Below the pieces are notes generated by a model that saw only the letters and a program-made list of their open reading frames with translations, did no database searches and was not told where the DNA came from. A DNA stretch of 20,830 nt from Patescibacteria group bacterium (GTDB taxonomy: Bacteria > Patescibacteriota > Patescibacteriia > UBA2591 > UBA6264), in the NCBI GenBank assembly GCA_018896315.1, contig JAHIMV010000118.1:1-20830 (forward strand), given 5' to 3'. A program made the translations under genes and the position numbers. Of the stretch, positions 20,611 through 20,830 are shown piece after piece (position 1 is the stretch's first letter; every line of letters starts with the position of its first letter).

Positions 20611-20830
20611 TTAATTATCAAACCAGGTTACTTTACCCAATCCTGGTTTTTTCTTTAGAAATTTCCTTGATTTTATAATTGTTTTAAATAATTTGTGTTT
20701 ATTTTGATCTATAATAAATTCTTTTAATTCAAATTGACAAGAATGTATATGACATGGTTTAATGGTTAATTGAGGTGTTATAAATATTTCATTAGATTTA
20801 TAACATGCTTTACAAACATCTGGATGACCA
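20611..20830 (-). CDS. C-terminal part of an unknown Cys-containing protein (cut by window edge)
   Basis: The minus strand is open from the window edge (first full codon at 20829) to the TAA at 20611-20613, giving at least 72 residues. Visible parts are GHPDVCKACYKSN, with a CxxC pair, then PCHIHSCQFE with two more cysteines and two histidines, and a basic tail LFKTIIKSRKFLKKKPG ending VTWFDN. The CxxC and CxxxxC spacing suggests metal binding, which is inference. I recognise no family. It lies upstream of the DUF2064-Nudix gene by 14 bases and probably heads or shares that operon. Confidence 0.6.
   Translation of the reverse strand, partial: GHPDVCKACYKSNEIFITPQLTIKPCHIHSCQFELKEFIIDQNKHKLFKTIIKSRKFLKKKPGLGKVTWFDN

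Noticed and set aside
20620..20652. AAACCAGG/CCTGGTTT hairpin with T-tract as plus-strand terminator
   Set aside because: It lies inside a minus-strand coding region and no plus-strand gene precedes it closely; likely chance or a weak feature.

Overview
The window reads as a piece of an AT-rich Patescibacteria (CPR, Parcubacteria-like) chromosome. The case rests on gene content (bactofilin, a degenerate diacylglycerol-kinase-like protein, a metal-ligand-less beta-lactamase-fold protein, VanW, a secreted subtilase with FG-GAP-type repeats), compact operons, near absence of Shine-Dalgarno sites, and many short palindromic 'word' repeats between genes and even inside them. TGA appears to be used as a stop, so the standard bacterial code fits. 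The lineage is my inference; no 16S gene is present.

Region 1 (1-1910): a large serine recombinase gene, richer in G+C than the rest, is bounded by a perfect 101-bp inverted repeat. Its right arm covers the recombinase 3' end and stops at the 3' end of an antisense tRNA-Arg(CCU) with encoded CCA. The reading frame continues through that tRNA, a 21-nt fragment of another tRNA, and a small membrane-protein gene, all on the minus strand. Two divergent promoters with abutting -35 boxes (1899-1955) separate this block from the next.

Region 2 (2012-17283): a long run of plus-strand genes: bactofilin, DAGK-like protein, glycogen synthase (glgA), beta-lactamase-fold protein, small membrane protein, gyrase A (gyrA), protein-isoaspartate methyltransferase (pcm), secreted S8 protease, galactose-1-phosphate uridylyltransferase-like (galT), Hsp20, VanW and IF-2 (infB), ended by a strong terminator. 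GlgA and GalT suggest hexose-phosphate/glucan metabolism; bactofilin, VanW and the protease act at the cell envelope; GyrA and IF-2 are core housekeeping genes. The gaps hold a family of ATACGAAT/ATACTAAT palindromic repeats (5038-5100, 5734-5860, 15057-15195), and glgA and galT each carry an in-frame palindrome read as Pro-Ala-Cys-(Pro)-Ala-Gly-Arg.

Region 3 (17284-20830): a very AT-rich, probably accessory stretch. It begins with about 270 bases of non-coding sequence and goes on to a GreA/GreB-family factor (minus; the one clear Shine-Dalgarno site seen), a CYTH-domain phosphatase/cyclase-like protein (plus), and a minus-strand operon of a truncated Cys-containing ORF, a fused DUF2064 transferase-Nudix protein, and a thymidylate-kinase-like P-loop protein. 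The last group resembles a small, uncharacterised nucleotide or sugar-nucleotide module.
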